In this document: piece by piece, positions 30,979-42,638 of the stretch
How the letters are laid out: every line of letters begins with the position of its first letter
Numbering within the stretch: position 1 is the first letter of the stretch
From: JAVJSF01 sp040219555
GTDB taxonomy: Bacteria > Actinomycetota > Thermoleophilia > Miltoncostaeales > Miltoncostaeaceae
DNA length: 64,000 bases
Direction: 5' to 3'
NCBI GenBank assembly: GCA_040219555.1
Contig: JAVJSF010000006.1
Location: 124,001-188,000, forward strand
Translations under genes and position numbers: made by a program
The notes under the pieces: generated by a model
Databases searched by the model: none
Told to the model about the DNA's origin: nothing
What the model saw: the letters and a program-made list of their open reading frames with translations, nothing else

Positions 30979-31002
30979 GCTCAGGCTGCGCCGAGGCTGA
31001 GC
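30979..31002 (+). promoter_or_regulatory. Hairpin just upstream of the rpsO ribosome binding site
   Basis: GCTCAG (30979-30984) and CTGAGC (30997-31002) form a 6-bp stem whose 3' end touches the Shine-Dalgarno GAGGAG (31003-31008). The 159-nt gap between ribF and rpsO also holds a TACTGT-like -10 near 30893. S15 represses its own translation through leader structures in several phyla, so this is a candidate autoregulatory element; no match to a specific published structure can be shown by eye. Confidence 0.4.
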
Positions 31003-31016
31003 GAGGAGCGAAGACA

Positions 31017-31283
31017 ATGCTGGCCAAGGACGCCAAGGGTCAGGTGATCGCGGACCACCGTCGCCACGACAGCGACACGGGTTCGCCCCAGGTTCAGGTC
31101 GCCATCCTCACCGAGCGGATCAATCAGCTCACCGAGCACCTGAAGACCCACAAGAAGGACCACCACTCGCGCAGAGGACTGCTGAAGCTCGTGGGTCGCC
31201 GCAGGCGCCTGCTGAGCTATCTCCAGCGGGTCGATCTGGATGGCTACCGCGAGCTGACGAAGACGCTGGGTCTGCGCCGCTAG
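31017..31283 (+). CDS. rpsO: 30S ribosomal protein S15
   Basis: An 88-residue S15. Typical sequence 'HRRHDSDTGSPQVQVAILTERINQLTEHLKTHKKDHHSRRGLLKLVGRRRRLLSYLQ' covers the 16S helix 22 binding surface. ATG 31017 is preceded by GAGGAG. The rpsO-pnp order is conserved widely. Confidence 0.97.
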   Translation: MLAKDAKGQVIADHRRHDSDTGSPQVQVAILTERINQLTEHLKTHKKDHHSRRGLLKLVGRRRRLLSYLQRVDLDGYRELTKTLGLRR

Positions 31284-31344
31284 AGCGCGGACGAGGGACG
31301 CAGGGACGACGCGGCGGATCCCCACGAGGACGCCGAGATGATGC

Positions 31345-31366
31345 GCCGGCGGCGGGTGCCGCCGGC
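31345..31366 (+). promoter_or_regulatory. Perfect 9-bp hairpin in the rpsO-pnp gap
   Basis: GCCGGCGGC (31345-31353), loop GGGT, GCCGCCGGC (31358-31366), with no T-run after it. In E. coli a leader hairpin cut by RNase III lets PNPase control its own mRNA. This stem, about 50 nt before the pnp start, could be an analogous processing site or a weak terminator after rpsO. Confidence 0.45.
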
Positions 31367-31414
31367 AGGAGGAGCCCCGGCCGAGTGGCGTGGGGCGGAC
31401 AAGGGATATGACAC

Positions 31415-33598
31415 ATGGCAGTAGAGATGGTCACCGCACAGATCGGTGACACCCCGATCTCCTTCGAGACGGGCAAGCTGGCCAAGCAGGCCAACGGGGC
31501 GGTCGTTGTCCGCGCCGGCGACACGATGGTCCTGGTGACGGCGGTCGGGGCCCAGGAGGCCCGGCCCGGCGCCTCCTTCTTCCCCCTGACGGTGGACGTG
31601 GAGGAGCGGATGTACGCCGCGGGCAAGATCCCCGGTGGCTTCATCAAGCGCGAGTCGCGTCCGAGCGACCGCGCCACCCTCACCGCGCGCATGACCGACC
31701 GGCCCATCCGGCCGCTGTGGCCCAAGGGCTACCGCAACGAGACCCAGGTCATCGCCACCACGCTGTCGGTGGACCAGGTCAACTCGTTCGACATCCTGGC
31801 CATCAACGGGGCCTCCGCGGCTCTGATGCTCTCCGAGATGCCGTTCTACGGCCCGGTGGGCGCGGTGCGCATCGGGCTGATCGGGGATGAGTTCATCATC
31901 AACCCGACCATGCCCGAGCAGGAGGAGTCCGAGCTCGACCTGATCGTGGTCGGCACCGCCGACGCGATCTCGATGGTCGAGGCCGGCGCGTCCGAGATCG
32001 ACGAAGAGACCATGATCGAGGCCCTGCAGGTCGCGCACGACGAGATCCGTCTGCTGTGCGACGCCCAGATCGAGCTGCAGAAGGCCGCCGGCAAGCCCAA
32101 GTGGGACATCAGCGTGGCGCCGGTCGACCAGGACCTCCTGGCCAAGGTCGAGTCGGCCCACGGGGCCGCCCTGAACGAGGCCACCCTCGAGCAGGCCAAG
32201 CTGGCCCGCCGCGACAAGGTGGCCGCCGTGCGGTCGGCCGTCGTGGCCGACCTCACCTCCGAGGACTCCACCCCGGACGAGGTCGCCGCGGTCCACACCG
32301 CGTTCGACGCGCTCGAGAAGAGCATCATCCGGCGGCGCATCGCCGTGGACAAGAAGCGCCCCGACGGCCGCAAGGCCGACGAGATCCGCGCGATCTCCTG
32401 CGAGGTCGGCGTGGCCCCGCGCGTGCACGGCTCCGGCCTGTTCACCCGCGGCGAGACCCAGGTGATGACCCTGCTGGCGCTCGGCACCTCCAAGGAGGCG
32501 CAGCGCATCGACGGGATCGGCACCGAGACCAGCAAGCGCTACATCCACCACTACAACTTCCCGCCCTACTCGGTGGGCGAGACCGGCTTCATGCGCGGCC
32601 CCAAGCGCCGCGACATCGGCCACGGCGCGCTCGCCGAGCGGGCGCTCACGGGGATGATCCCGGGCGACGAGGAGTTCCCCTACACGCTGCGTCTGGTGTC
32701 GGAGACCCTGGAGAGCAACGGCTCGTCCTCGATGGCCTCGGTCTGCGGGTCGACCCTGGCCCTGATGGACGCCGGCGTCCCGATCGCCCGGCCGGTGGCC
32801 GGCATCGCGATGGGGCTCATCAAGGAGGGTGACGACCACATCATCCTCAGCGACATCCAGGGCGACGAGGACCACCTCGGCGACATGGACTTCAAGGTCG
32901 CGGGCACCTCGGAGGGCATCACCGCCCTCCAGATGGACAACAAGCTCTCGGGCATCACGGTCGAGATCCTGCGCGAGGCGCTCACCCAAGCGAAGTCCGG
33001 GCGCCAGCACATCCTCGCCGAGATGACCAAGGCCATCGGCGAGCCGCGCACCGAGCTGTCCAAGTGGGCGCCGCGCATCACCGCGGTCAAGATCGACCCG
33101 GACCGCATCGGCACCGTCATCGGCAAGGGCGGAGAGACCATCCGCGGCCTCGAGGCCGACTACGAGGTGGAGATCTCCATCGAGGACGACGGCACCGTGA
33201 AGGTGTACGGCGTCGACGGCGTCAAGGCGGACGCCGCGGTGGAGCAGATCCGCGCGATGACCAAGGACGTCGAGGTCGGCGACGTCTACATGGGCGCGAA
33301 GGTGGTCAAGACCACCACGTTCGGCGCGTTCGTGGAGCTGACCAAGGGCAACGACGGCCTGCTGCACATCTCCAACCTGTCCACCGAGCGCGTGGACAAG
33401 GTCGAGGACGTCATCAACCGCGGCGACGTGGTGGACGTGCGTGTGGTGGAGGTCGACAAGGCCCGCGGCCGCGTCGGCCTGCGCATCCTCGGCACCGAGG
33501 ACGACATGCCGGTCAACGGCGACGGCGACGGCGAGGGCGCCGGCGAGGACGGCGAGCAGCCGCGCCGGCGCCGCCGGCGCCTGAGCCCGGCGGAGTAG
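31415..33598 (+). CDS. pnp: Polynucleotide phosphorylase
   Basis: A 727-residue 3'-5' phosphorolytic exoribonuclease of the degradosome type. Two RNase PH domains flank a helical linker (second core near residues 320-550 with 'RAISCEVGVAPRVHGSGLFTRGETQ' and 'SDIQGDEDHLGDMDFKVAGT'), followed by KH ('IGTVIGKGGETIRGLE', about 565) and S1 (about 625-690) domains and a short acidic-basic tail. ATG 31415 has AAGGGA nine bases upstream. Confidence 0.97.
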   Translation: MAVEMVTAQIGDTPISFETGKLAKQANGAVVVRAGDTMVLVTAVGAQEARPGASFFPLTVDVEERMYAAGKIPGGFIKRESRPSDRATLTARMTDRPIRPLWPKGYRNETQVIATTLSVDQVNSFDILAINGASAALMLSEMPFYGPVGAVRIGLIGDEFIINPTMPEQEESELDLIVVGTADAISMVEAGASEIDEETMIEALQVAHDEIRLLCDAQIELQKAAGKPKWDISVAPVDQDLLAKVESAHGAALNEATLEQAKLARRDKVAAVRSAVVADLTSEDSTPDEVAAVHTAFDALEKSIIRRRIAVDKKRPDGRKADEIRAISCEVGVAPRVHGSGLFTRGETQVMTLLALGTSKEAQRIDGIGTETSKRYIHHYNFPPYSVGETGFMRGPKRRDIGHGALAERALTGMIPGDEEFPYTLRLVSETLESNGSSSMASVCGSTLALMDAGVPIARPVAGIAMGLIKEGDDHIILSDIQGDEDHLGDMDFKVAGTSEGITALQMDNKLSGITVEILREALTQAKSGRQHILAEMTKAIGEPRTELSKWAPRITAVKIDPDRIGTVIGKGGETIRGLEADYEVEISIEDDGTVKVYGVDGVKADAAVEQIRAMTKDVEVGDVYMGAKVVKTTTFGAFVELTKGNDGLLHISNLSTERVDKVEDVINRGDVVDVRVVEVDKARGRVGLRILGTEDDMPVNGDGDGEGAGEDGEQPRRRRRRLSPAE

Positions 33599-33600
33599 GG

Positions 33601-34872
33601 GTGGAGCCCCGCGTCGACACCACCGCGGGTGGCCTTCGGGTCATCACCGAGGCGGTCCCGGGCGTGCGCTCGGTGGCCGTCGGCGCCTGGATCGGCGTGG
33701 GCTCCCGCTATGAGACCCCGGCTCAGTCCGGGGTCTCGCACTTCCTCGAGCACATGCTCTTCAAGGGCACGCCCACCCTCACCCCGGAGGGCATCGCCCA
33801 GGCCTTCGACGGCCTGGGGGGCGAGGTGAACGCGGCCACCGGGCGCGACTACACCGTGGTCTACGCGCGCGTCCTCGACGAGTTGGTGGACCGGGCACTG
33901 CCCGTGCTGACCGACATGCTCACGCGACCGGCCTTCACCGACCTCGAGCAGGAACGCGAGGTGGTGCTGGAGGAGATCGCCATGTACGAGGACGATCCCC
34001 AGGACCAGATCCACGACATGGTCTCCGAGGCCGTCTTCCCCGACCAGCCCCTGGGGCGTCCGGTGATCGGCACCTCCCAGGTGGTGGGGGCGGTCACCCA
34101 CGCGGAGGTGAGCGGGTACCACCGGGCCCACTACGCGGCGCCGAACATGGTGCTGGCAGCGGCCGGCAACGTGGATCACGAGGAGATGGTGGAGCTGGCG
34201 GGGCGGCTGTTCGCCGACCTGCCCCGGGGGCACGAGGCGTCGGTCATCGAGGGGGCTCGTCCCGGGACGCCGAGTCTGGCGCTCAAGGAGAAGCCCACCG
34301 AGCAGTACCACCTCGCCCTCGGGGGTCCCGGGCTGTCGCGCAATGACCCGCGCCGGCACGCGCAGGGCGTGCTCGACACGGTGCTCGGCGGATCGATGAG
34401 CTCCCGCCTGTTCCAGGAGGTGCGTGAGAAGCGCGGCCTGGCCTACGCGGTGGGCTCGTATGCGGTCGGGTACGCCGACGTGGGGCAGGTCGGGGTCTAC
34501 CTCGGCACGCGGGAGGACAACCTGGTGACGGCCTGCGACATCATTCGTCATGAGCTGCGGCGGCTCGCCGAGGAGCCGCTCCCGGCCGACGAGTTGCAGC
34601 GTGCCAAGGACCACCTGCGCGGGCGCTTGGTGCTGAGCATGGAGAGCTCGGGGACGCGGATGAACCGCATCGGACGGGCGCTCCTCACGGGCACGGAGCT
34701 GCTGAGCGTGGACGAGGTGATCGACCGCATCGCGGCGGTCACGGCCGCCGACGTGCAGGAACTGGCCGCGGCCCACTGGCAGCCGGAGCAGATGTCGGTG
34801 GCGGCCATCGGCCCCCGCGGCGACGCCATCCGGGCCGCGGTGGAGCACCTCTCGCCGGCGCTGGCGGCCTGA
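33601..34872 (+). CDS. M16B zinc metallopeptidase (mitochondrial processing peptidase-like)
   Basis: A 423-residue peptidase with the inverted zinc motif HxxEH ('SHFLEHMLFKGT', about 41-52), the downstream Glu in 'EREVVLEEIAMYEDDP' (about 118) and the C-terminal 'VLGGSMSSRLFQEVREKRGLAY' that typifies M16B. Bacterial members beside pnp are common and probably clear peptides in the cytoplasm; the substrate is unknown. GTG start two bases after the pnp stop. Confidence 0.9.
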   Translation: MEPRVDTTAGGLRVITEAVPGVRSVAVGAWIGVGSRYETPAQSGVSHFLEHMLFKGTPTLTPEGIAQAFDGLGGEVNAATGRDYTVVYARVLDELVDRALPVLTDMLTRPAFTDLEQEREVVLEEIAMYEDDPQDQIHDMVSEAVFPDQPLGRPVIGTSQVVGAVTHAEVSGYHRAHYAAPNMVLAAAGNVDHEEMVELAGRLFADLPRGHEASVIEGARPGTPSLALKEKPTEQYHLALGGPGLSRNDPRRHAQGVLDTVLGGSMSSRLFQEVREKRGLAYAVGSYAVGYADVGQVGVYLGTREDNLVTACDIIRHELRRLAEEPLPADELQRAKDHLRGRLVLSMESSGTRMNRIGRALLTGTELLSVDEVIDRIAAVTAADVQELAAAHWQPEQMSVAAIGPRGDAIRAAVEHLSPALAA

Positions 34873-34970
34873 TCCGGCGCTGATCGGGCGGGCGCTGCGG
34901 CGGTGTGCGGGCGCGGCGGGTTAACCGGGACGAAACGGCGCCGGTGCGAGCGCTCCGGTATGACCATGGG

Positions 34971-36446
34971 GTGAGTTCCACGGGCCCCACCCTGCGCAGC
35001 ACCGCCGGCCGGCCCCGCCGGCCGGCCGGGGCGCGCGTGGCGGTGCTGCTGCTGGCGGTGGCCGTGGGCGTGGCCTTCGCCGACTCGTCGATCGTGGTGA
35101 TCGCCCTGCCGGAGTTGCTCGGCCGCTTCGACACCACGATCCCCGCCGTCTCCTGGGTGATCACCGCCTACAACCTGACGGTGGCCGTGGTGGCGCTGGC
35201 CCTGGTTCCGTTCATGCGACACCTCAGCGCCGCGTGGCTCACCCGGGCCGGCCTGATGGTGTTCTCGGTGGCGTGCGTGGTCTGCGCCGCCGCCCAGAGT
35301 CTGGGGGTCCTGGTGGCGGCGCGGGCGGCGCAGGGCGTGGGCGGCGCGCTGCTGCTGGCCGGCGCGGTGAGCCTGCTGGTGGCGGCCACCGGCTCGACGG
35401 GGCACGGCGTGCGGGTGTGGGGCGTCGCCGCCGTGGTGGGGGCCGCGGTGGGCCCGGCGCTCGGCGGGGTGCTGACCCAGGTGGCCGACTGGCGTGCGAT
35501 CTTCATCGCCCAGGTGCCGGTGGGGCTGGTGGCGCTGGCCGCGACCCGGGCCCCGAGGGCCCCGGGCGCCCGGCGTGGAAGGGTGATCCTGGCCGGCGGG
35601 GGGCCGCCTCCGGCGCTCGCCGGGGCGGGGGCGGGTGACGAGGCGGTGCCGCGGGCGGGGGTGCTGTGGGGTGCCACCGCCGCCCTCGGGCTGATCTCGG
35701 GCGCGCTGGTGGGCGCCCTGTTCCTGGCGTCGGTGCTGGTGATCGACGGCTGGGGGCGCGAGCCGTTGTTCGCGGCCCTCGTGGTGAGCGCGCTGCCGGC
35801 CGGTGCGGCCCTGGCCGAGCCGCTGGCCCGCTGGGCGCGCCCGATGGCGGCGATGGCCGGCGGCACCGCGATGGTGGCCGGGAGCATGTTCGCAATGGCC
35901 ATCACCCGCGAACAGGACCCGGCCTACCTGGCCGCGGCCCTCGGCCTGGCCGGCCTGGGGCTGGGGCTGGCGGTGCCGCCCCTGACCCGCCTGTCGCTGG
36001 CCGGCGCGGACCCGGCCTCGGCCGGCAGCCGCTCGGTGGGGGCGCGCCACGCCGGCCTGGTGATCGGGCTGGTGCTGATGGCGCCGCTGCTGTCGGCCGA
36101 TCTGGCCGAGGTCAGCGACCGGGCGACGCTGGTCGGCGCCGCCCGGCTGGTCGACTCGTCGCTGTCGGTGGGTGACAAGGTCGTGGTGGGCCGCGCCCTC
36201 GAGGAGGAACTGGCGAGGACCCCCACGGGTTCGGTGCCCGATCTGCGCGCCGCGGCCGAGGCCGGGGAAGGGGGCGACCCCGCGGCGCGGGCGTCCCTGG
36301 GCGACCAGCTGGAGGCGCTGATCGCGCCGGCGGTCACCCGCGGCTTCCGGGGGTCGTTCCTGCTGTGCGCACTCCTCGGCGCGCTGGCGCTGCTGCCGCT
36401 CGCGGCGATGGCGGCCGCCCGTGGGGCGCCTCGGGGGGCCCCATGA
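34971..36446 (+). CDS. MFS transporter (DHA2-like)
   Basis: A 491-residue membrane protein with at least eleven to twelve hydrophobic segments. TM1 is followed by 'FADSSIVVIALPELLGRFDTTIPAVSWVITAYNL', the usual DHA2 motif D1-like region, and TM4-5 include 'RAAQGVGGALLLAGAVSLL' and 'VVGAAVGPALGGVL'. A non-membrane loop of about 75 residues lies before the last TM. It is probably a drug or metabolite exporter of unknown substrate. Start uncertain: GTG 34971 (no Shine-Dalgarno) or GTG 34905. Its stop overlaps the next gene by ATGA. Confidence 0.75.
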   Translation: MSSTGPTLRSTAGRPRRPAGARVAVLLLAVAVGVAFADSSIVVIALPELLGRFDTTIPAVSWVITAYNLTVAVVALALVPFMRHLSAAWLTRAGLMVFSVACVVCAAAQSLGVLVAARAAQGVGGALLLAGAVSLLVAATGSTGHGVRVWGVAAVVGAAVGPALGGVLTQVADWRAIFIAQVPVGLVALAATRAPRAPGARRGRVILAGGGPPPALAGAGAGDEAVPRAGVLWGATAALGLISGALVGALFLASVLVIDGWGREPLFAALVVSALPAGAALAEPLARWARPMAAMAGGTAMVAGSMFAMAITREQDPAYLAAALGLAGLGLGLAVPPLTRLSLAGADPASAGSRSVGARHAGLVIGLVLMAPLLSADLAEVSDRATLVGAARLVDSSLSVGDKVVVGRALEEELARTPTGSVPDLRAAAEAGEGGDPAARASLGDQLEALIAPAVTRGFRGSFLLCALLGALALLPLAAMAAARGAPRGAP

Positions 36447-36892
36447 GCCGTACAGCCGCCCACGCGGCCATCGCCGGCATGCTTGTGCTGCTACTGGCGC
36501 TGGTGGGGTTCCAGATCAACAGGGGCGCCCTGGACGAGGGCGCGCTGGAGCTGCCCGACCCGTGCGCGCGCACGGTGGCCATCGAGGGCGACAGCGTCGA
36601 TGCCCGTGCGCAGCGCATCGCCCTGCGGGGTGTCGACCACACCGCGTGCGCCACCGGCACCACCCGCGAGGAGTTGCTCCTGCGCGTGATCGAGGTCGTG
36701 GCCGACGGCGGTGATCTGGGCGACGACCTCGAGGACCGCCTGCGCGAGGGGCTGCGTCACGGCATCGACGTGGAGCAGGACGAGGGCGGCATCAACGCCG
36801 TCACCGCCTTCGCGCTGCGCCAGACGGTGCGCTTCACCCCGGTGGACTGGCTGATCGCCGCCGTGAGGGAGCTGGAGCCGTTGCTGACCTGA
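36443..36892 (+). CDS. Hypothetical single-TM protein coupled to the MFS gene
   Basis: A 149-residue protein with an N-terminal hydrophobic segment (about 8-26) and a 120-residue soluble, acidic helical part that should lie outside the membrane. Two Cys residues in the soluble part (near 42 and 71) could form a disulfide. I recognise no family. Overlap ATGA with the transporter suggests a linked role. Confidence 0.55.
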   Translation: MSRTAAHAAIAGMLVLLLALVGFQINRGALDEGALELPDPCARTVAIEGDSVDARAQRIALRGVDHTACATGTTREELLLRVIEVVADGGDLGDDLEDRLREGLRHGIDVEQDEGGINAVTAFALRQTVRFTPVDWLIAAVRELEPLLT

Positions 36893-36918
36893 CCGCGGGG
36901 CGGGGCCGGCGGTAGGCT
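36889..36918 (+). promoter_or_regulatory. dapB promoter, leaderless
   Basis: CTGACC (36889-36894), an 18-nt spacer and TAGGCT (36913-36918); the dapB ATG follows eight bases later with no Shine-Dalgarno. The -35 overlaps the stop of the preceding gene. Confidence 0.55.
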
Positions 36919-36926
36919 CCCCGGCC

Positions 36927-37613
36927 ATGATCAACGTATGCGTGGCCGGCGCCGCCGGCCGGATGGGGCAGGCGGTCGTCGCGGCGGTGACCGCAGCCGA
37001 GGGGATGCACGTGGCCGTGCGCGCCGACCCCATGCTCGCGGGCGAGGGGACCGCCGCGGACCTGCCGGCGGCGCTGGCCGCGACCCCCTGCGACGTGGTG
37101 GTCGACTTCACCCAGCCGCACACCGTGTTCGCCAACACGCTGGCCGCCCTGGATGCCGGCGTCCACGCGGTGGTCGGCACCACGGGCCTCTCGGACGACC
37201 AGGTGGCCGAGATCCGGGCCCGCGCCGATGCCGGCATGGCCAACGTCCTCATCGCTCCCAACTTCGCCGTGGGCGCGGTGCTGATGATGCGGTTCGCCGC
37301 CGAGGCCTCGCGCCACATGCCGAAGGCCGAGATCATCGAGCTGCACCACGACGGCAAGCTGGACGCCCCCTCGGGCACCGCCCTGCGAACCGCCGGCCTG
37401 ATGGAGGGCGACCCGGTGGTGCACTCGGTGCGCCTCCCGGGACTGGTGGCCCACCAGGAGGTCATCCTCGGCGGCCTGGGGGAGACGCTGACCATCCGCC
37501 ACGACTCGCTCAACCGCGAGAGCTTCATGCCGGGCGTCGTGATGGCGGTGCGGGCGATCGCCGGCCGGCCGGGCCTGACGATGGGGCTGGAGCCGCTGCT
37601 GTTCGGCGACTGA
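36927..37613 (+). CDS. dapB: 4-hydroxy-tetrahydrodipicolinate reductase
   Basis: A 228-residue, compact DapB. The NAD(P)-binding start is 'VCVAGAAGRMGQAV', the central motif is 'IAPNFAVGAVLMM', and the active-site signature 'EIIELHHDGKLDAPSGTAL' (about 134-152) holds the catalytic His and Lys. It reduces the DapA product on the way to diaminopimelate and lysine. It is shorter than the 240-270 residues of many relatives but has all motifs. Confidence 0.94.
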   Translation: MINVCVAGAAGRMGQAVVAAVTAAEGMHVAVRADPMLAGEGTAADLPAALAATPCDVVVDFTQPHTVFANTLAALDAGVHAVVGTTGLSDDQVAEIRARADAGMANVLIAPNFAVGAVLMMRFAAEASRHMPKAEIIELHHDGKLDAPSGTALRTAGLMEGDPVVHSVRLPGLVAHQEVILGGLGETLTIRHDSLNRESFMPGVVMAVRAIAGRPGLTMGLEPLLFGD

Positions 37614-37635
37614 ACGGCCGGCGCGGCGGCGGCGA

Positions 37636-38109
37636 TCAGCCGATGGGATCCGGGGCGAAGGGGTTCTCGATGCTCAGCGTGTCGAGCCGTCGCCCGTGCT
37701 GCAGGTCCTCCGAGGCCAGCACCCTCGCCCCGCCCCGCCGGGCCGCCTCCACGATCAGGGCGTCCCAGAAGGAGAAGGAGTGCTCCTCCTCCAGCGCCGA
37801 GGCGGCCAGGATGAGGGGTGTATCGACCTGCACGACCGGCCATACCGCGTAGCGGGACACGAGTTCGCGGGCATCGCGTCGTGCCAGTGGCACGCGAAGC
37901 CTGCGCGTGACCACGTTGTAGAACTCGGTGAGCACCTGTGTGCTGACCATTCCCGAGCGCGTGTTCCACAGCCGGCGCAGGAGTGCGGCGGCGATCGGCT
38001 GGCGCCGGTGCTCGGAGGCGTCGTGGGCGTACACCAAGATGTTCGTGTCGACGAAGGTCCTCCGGGGCCGGGCCGGCGCGGGACGGCCGCGCGCCCGCTC
38101 AGCGCTCAT
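37636..38109 (-). CDS. VapC-like PIN-domain toxin
   Basis: A 157-residue PIN-domain ribonuclease. Acidic residues expected for metal binding are seen in 'FVDTNILVYAHD' (about 20-31), 'STQVLTEFYN' (about 61) and 'SFWDALIVEAA' (about 117-127). The partner antitoxin gene overlaps its start by 11 bases. VapC toxins usually cut specific tRNAs or rRNA; the target here is unknown. The start MSAERAR is chosen because longer frames run through the antitoxin gene. Confidence 0.85.
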   Translation of the reverse strand: MSAERARGRPAPARPRRTFVDTNILVYAHDASEHRRQPIAAALLRRLWNTRSGMVSTQVLTEFYNVVTRRLRVPLARRDARELVSRYAVWPVVQVDTPLILAASALEEEHSFSFWDALIVEAARRGGARVLASEDLQHGRRLDTLSIENPFAPDPIG

Positions 38110-38332
38110 GCAATGCGTCGCGCGTCCACTGCCGGCCGCCGCGCTCGACCACATCGTCGAGCGCCTGCATCGCCCTCTCGCGGGCGGCCTCGTAGCGATC
38201 GTCCTCATCCACGAGTCGCTGGATCTCGATCCCGATGAGGGCGCTGACCGACGCGCCACGCCGCGCGGCGAGCACCTTGGCCCGTCGTATGACGTCCTCG
38301 TCCAGCTGCACCGTGACGTTGCGCTTGGTCAT
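38099..38332 (-). CDS. Ribbon-helix-helix VapB-like antitoxin
   Basis: A 77-residue protein whose first 40 residues ('MTKRNVTVQLDEDVIRRAKVLAARRGASVSALIGIEIQRLV') form a ribbon-helix-helix DNA-binding domain; the remainder should wrap around and neutralise the PIN toxin. It is upstream of the toxin gene with an overlap, the standard type II order. A GGATGGA sequence gives a ribosome binding site. Confidence 0.83.
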   Translation of the reverse strand: MTKRNVTVQLDEDVIRRAKVLAARRGASVSALIGIEIQRLVDEDDRYEAARERAMQALDDVVERGGRQWTRDALHER

Positions 38333-38350
38333 CGTCGGTTCCGTTCCATC

Positions 38351-38363
38351 CTGTGGTCCACAG
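38351..38363 (-). promoter_or_regulatory. Palindrome upstream of the vapBC pair
   Basis: CTGTGG-T-CCACAG lies about 20 bases before the antitoxin ATG. On the minus strand a TACGAT box (38380-38375) precedes it, so the palindrome would sit just after the transcription start, a good place for the VapBC complex to bind. The rest of the 242-bp gap up to pyc holds only a TAGGAT box (38464-38469) on the plus strand, a candidate pyc -10. Confidence 0.45.
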
Positions 38364-38574
38364 TTCTCCACGTGATCGTAGACGGGGGCGATGGCACCGC
38401 CAAGCACCGACCACCATCGTCACCGGGGCCTGCTTCCGCGGCGAGCGGGCGCTCGCCGGCCAGTAGGATGCGACGGGTGATCGCAGGACGATCCATCGGG
38501 CGCGCGGGAGGCTGGACGGGGCATGTCCCCGCCGGCTCCCGGGCGCGGGGACACCACCCAGGGAGCCGCTGAAC

Positions 38575-42027
<3,453 letters not shown>

Positions 42028-42030
42028 GGG

Positions 42031-42588
42031 ATGGGCCTGATCGCGGGGCGGCTGGCGGCTCTGGGGCTGGTGCTGGTGCGCCGCTACGGCATGCGCGCGG
42101 CCGGCCAGTTCGTGAGGGCCGCCCAGGAGTGGGTGTCGGACCCGGCCAACGAGCCGGCCAAGCAGCGGCTGATCCAGCAGCTGGGAGAGTGGGGCCGGCG
42201 CGCCGGCGGCGCCACCGCGCGCACCGCCGAGGTGCTCCAGCGCCAGGTGGAGAAACGCAAGGTCTCGGTGGGCGCGTGGGAGCGCGACCTCATGGATCTG
42301 CGCCACGAGCTGCCCGGCCTGCGCCGCGGCTACCCGCGAGAGGCGGCCATCCGGGCCTACGAGAGCCAGGTGCGCGCCGGCGTGCACCTGATCGCCCACG
42401 CCCGCTCGCCGGCCCGCGCGCGCGAGGAGGTGACGGCCGCCCTGCGCGCCGAGATCGGCATGCTGCGCAGGGAGCGCCTGGAGCCCGCCGAGGAGGGCCG
42501 TCTGGTCGGGGCGGCGCAGACCACCCTCACCGCCGTGGAGGCGATGTTCGCCGGCGGAGGCGGCCCGCCGGCACGCCGGCCGGCCTGA
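42031..42588 (+). CDS. Hypothetical helical protein after pyc
   Basis: A 185-residue, Ala/Arg/Glu-rich protein, predicted mostly helical, with a weakly hydrophobic N terminus ('MGLIAGRLAALGLVLVRRYGM'). It could be a membrane-associated or coiled-coil protein. It starts three bases after the pyc stop, so it is co-transcribed. I recognise no family. Confidence 0.55.
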   Translation: MGLIAGRLAALGLVLVRRYGMRAAGQFVRAAQEWVSDPANEPAKQRLIQQLGEWGRRAGGATARTAEVLQRQVEKRKVSVGAWERDLMDLRHELPGLRRGYPREAAIRAYESQVRAGVHLIAHARSPARAREEVTAALRAEIGMLRRERLEPAEEGRLVGAAQTTLTAVEAMFAGGGGPPARRPA

Positions 42589-42625
42589 TCGCCGCTGCCG
42601 CTGCGGGGTCGGCCGGGGGCGCGGC

Positions 42626-42631
42626 TATACT
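42626..42631 (+). promoter_or_regulatory. -10 box of leaderless dapA
   Basis: TATACT, the most consensus-like -10 in the window, ends seven bases before the dapA GTG. No clear -35 and no Shine-Dalgarno. Confidence 0.6.
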
Positions 42632-42638
42632 GGCGCGC

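Noticed and set aside
34905..34970. GTG 34905 as the MFS start
   Set aside because: It adds a charged, non-conserved 22-residue stretch before TM1; GTG 34971 is nearer the usual family start, though neither has a Shine-Dalgarno.
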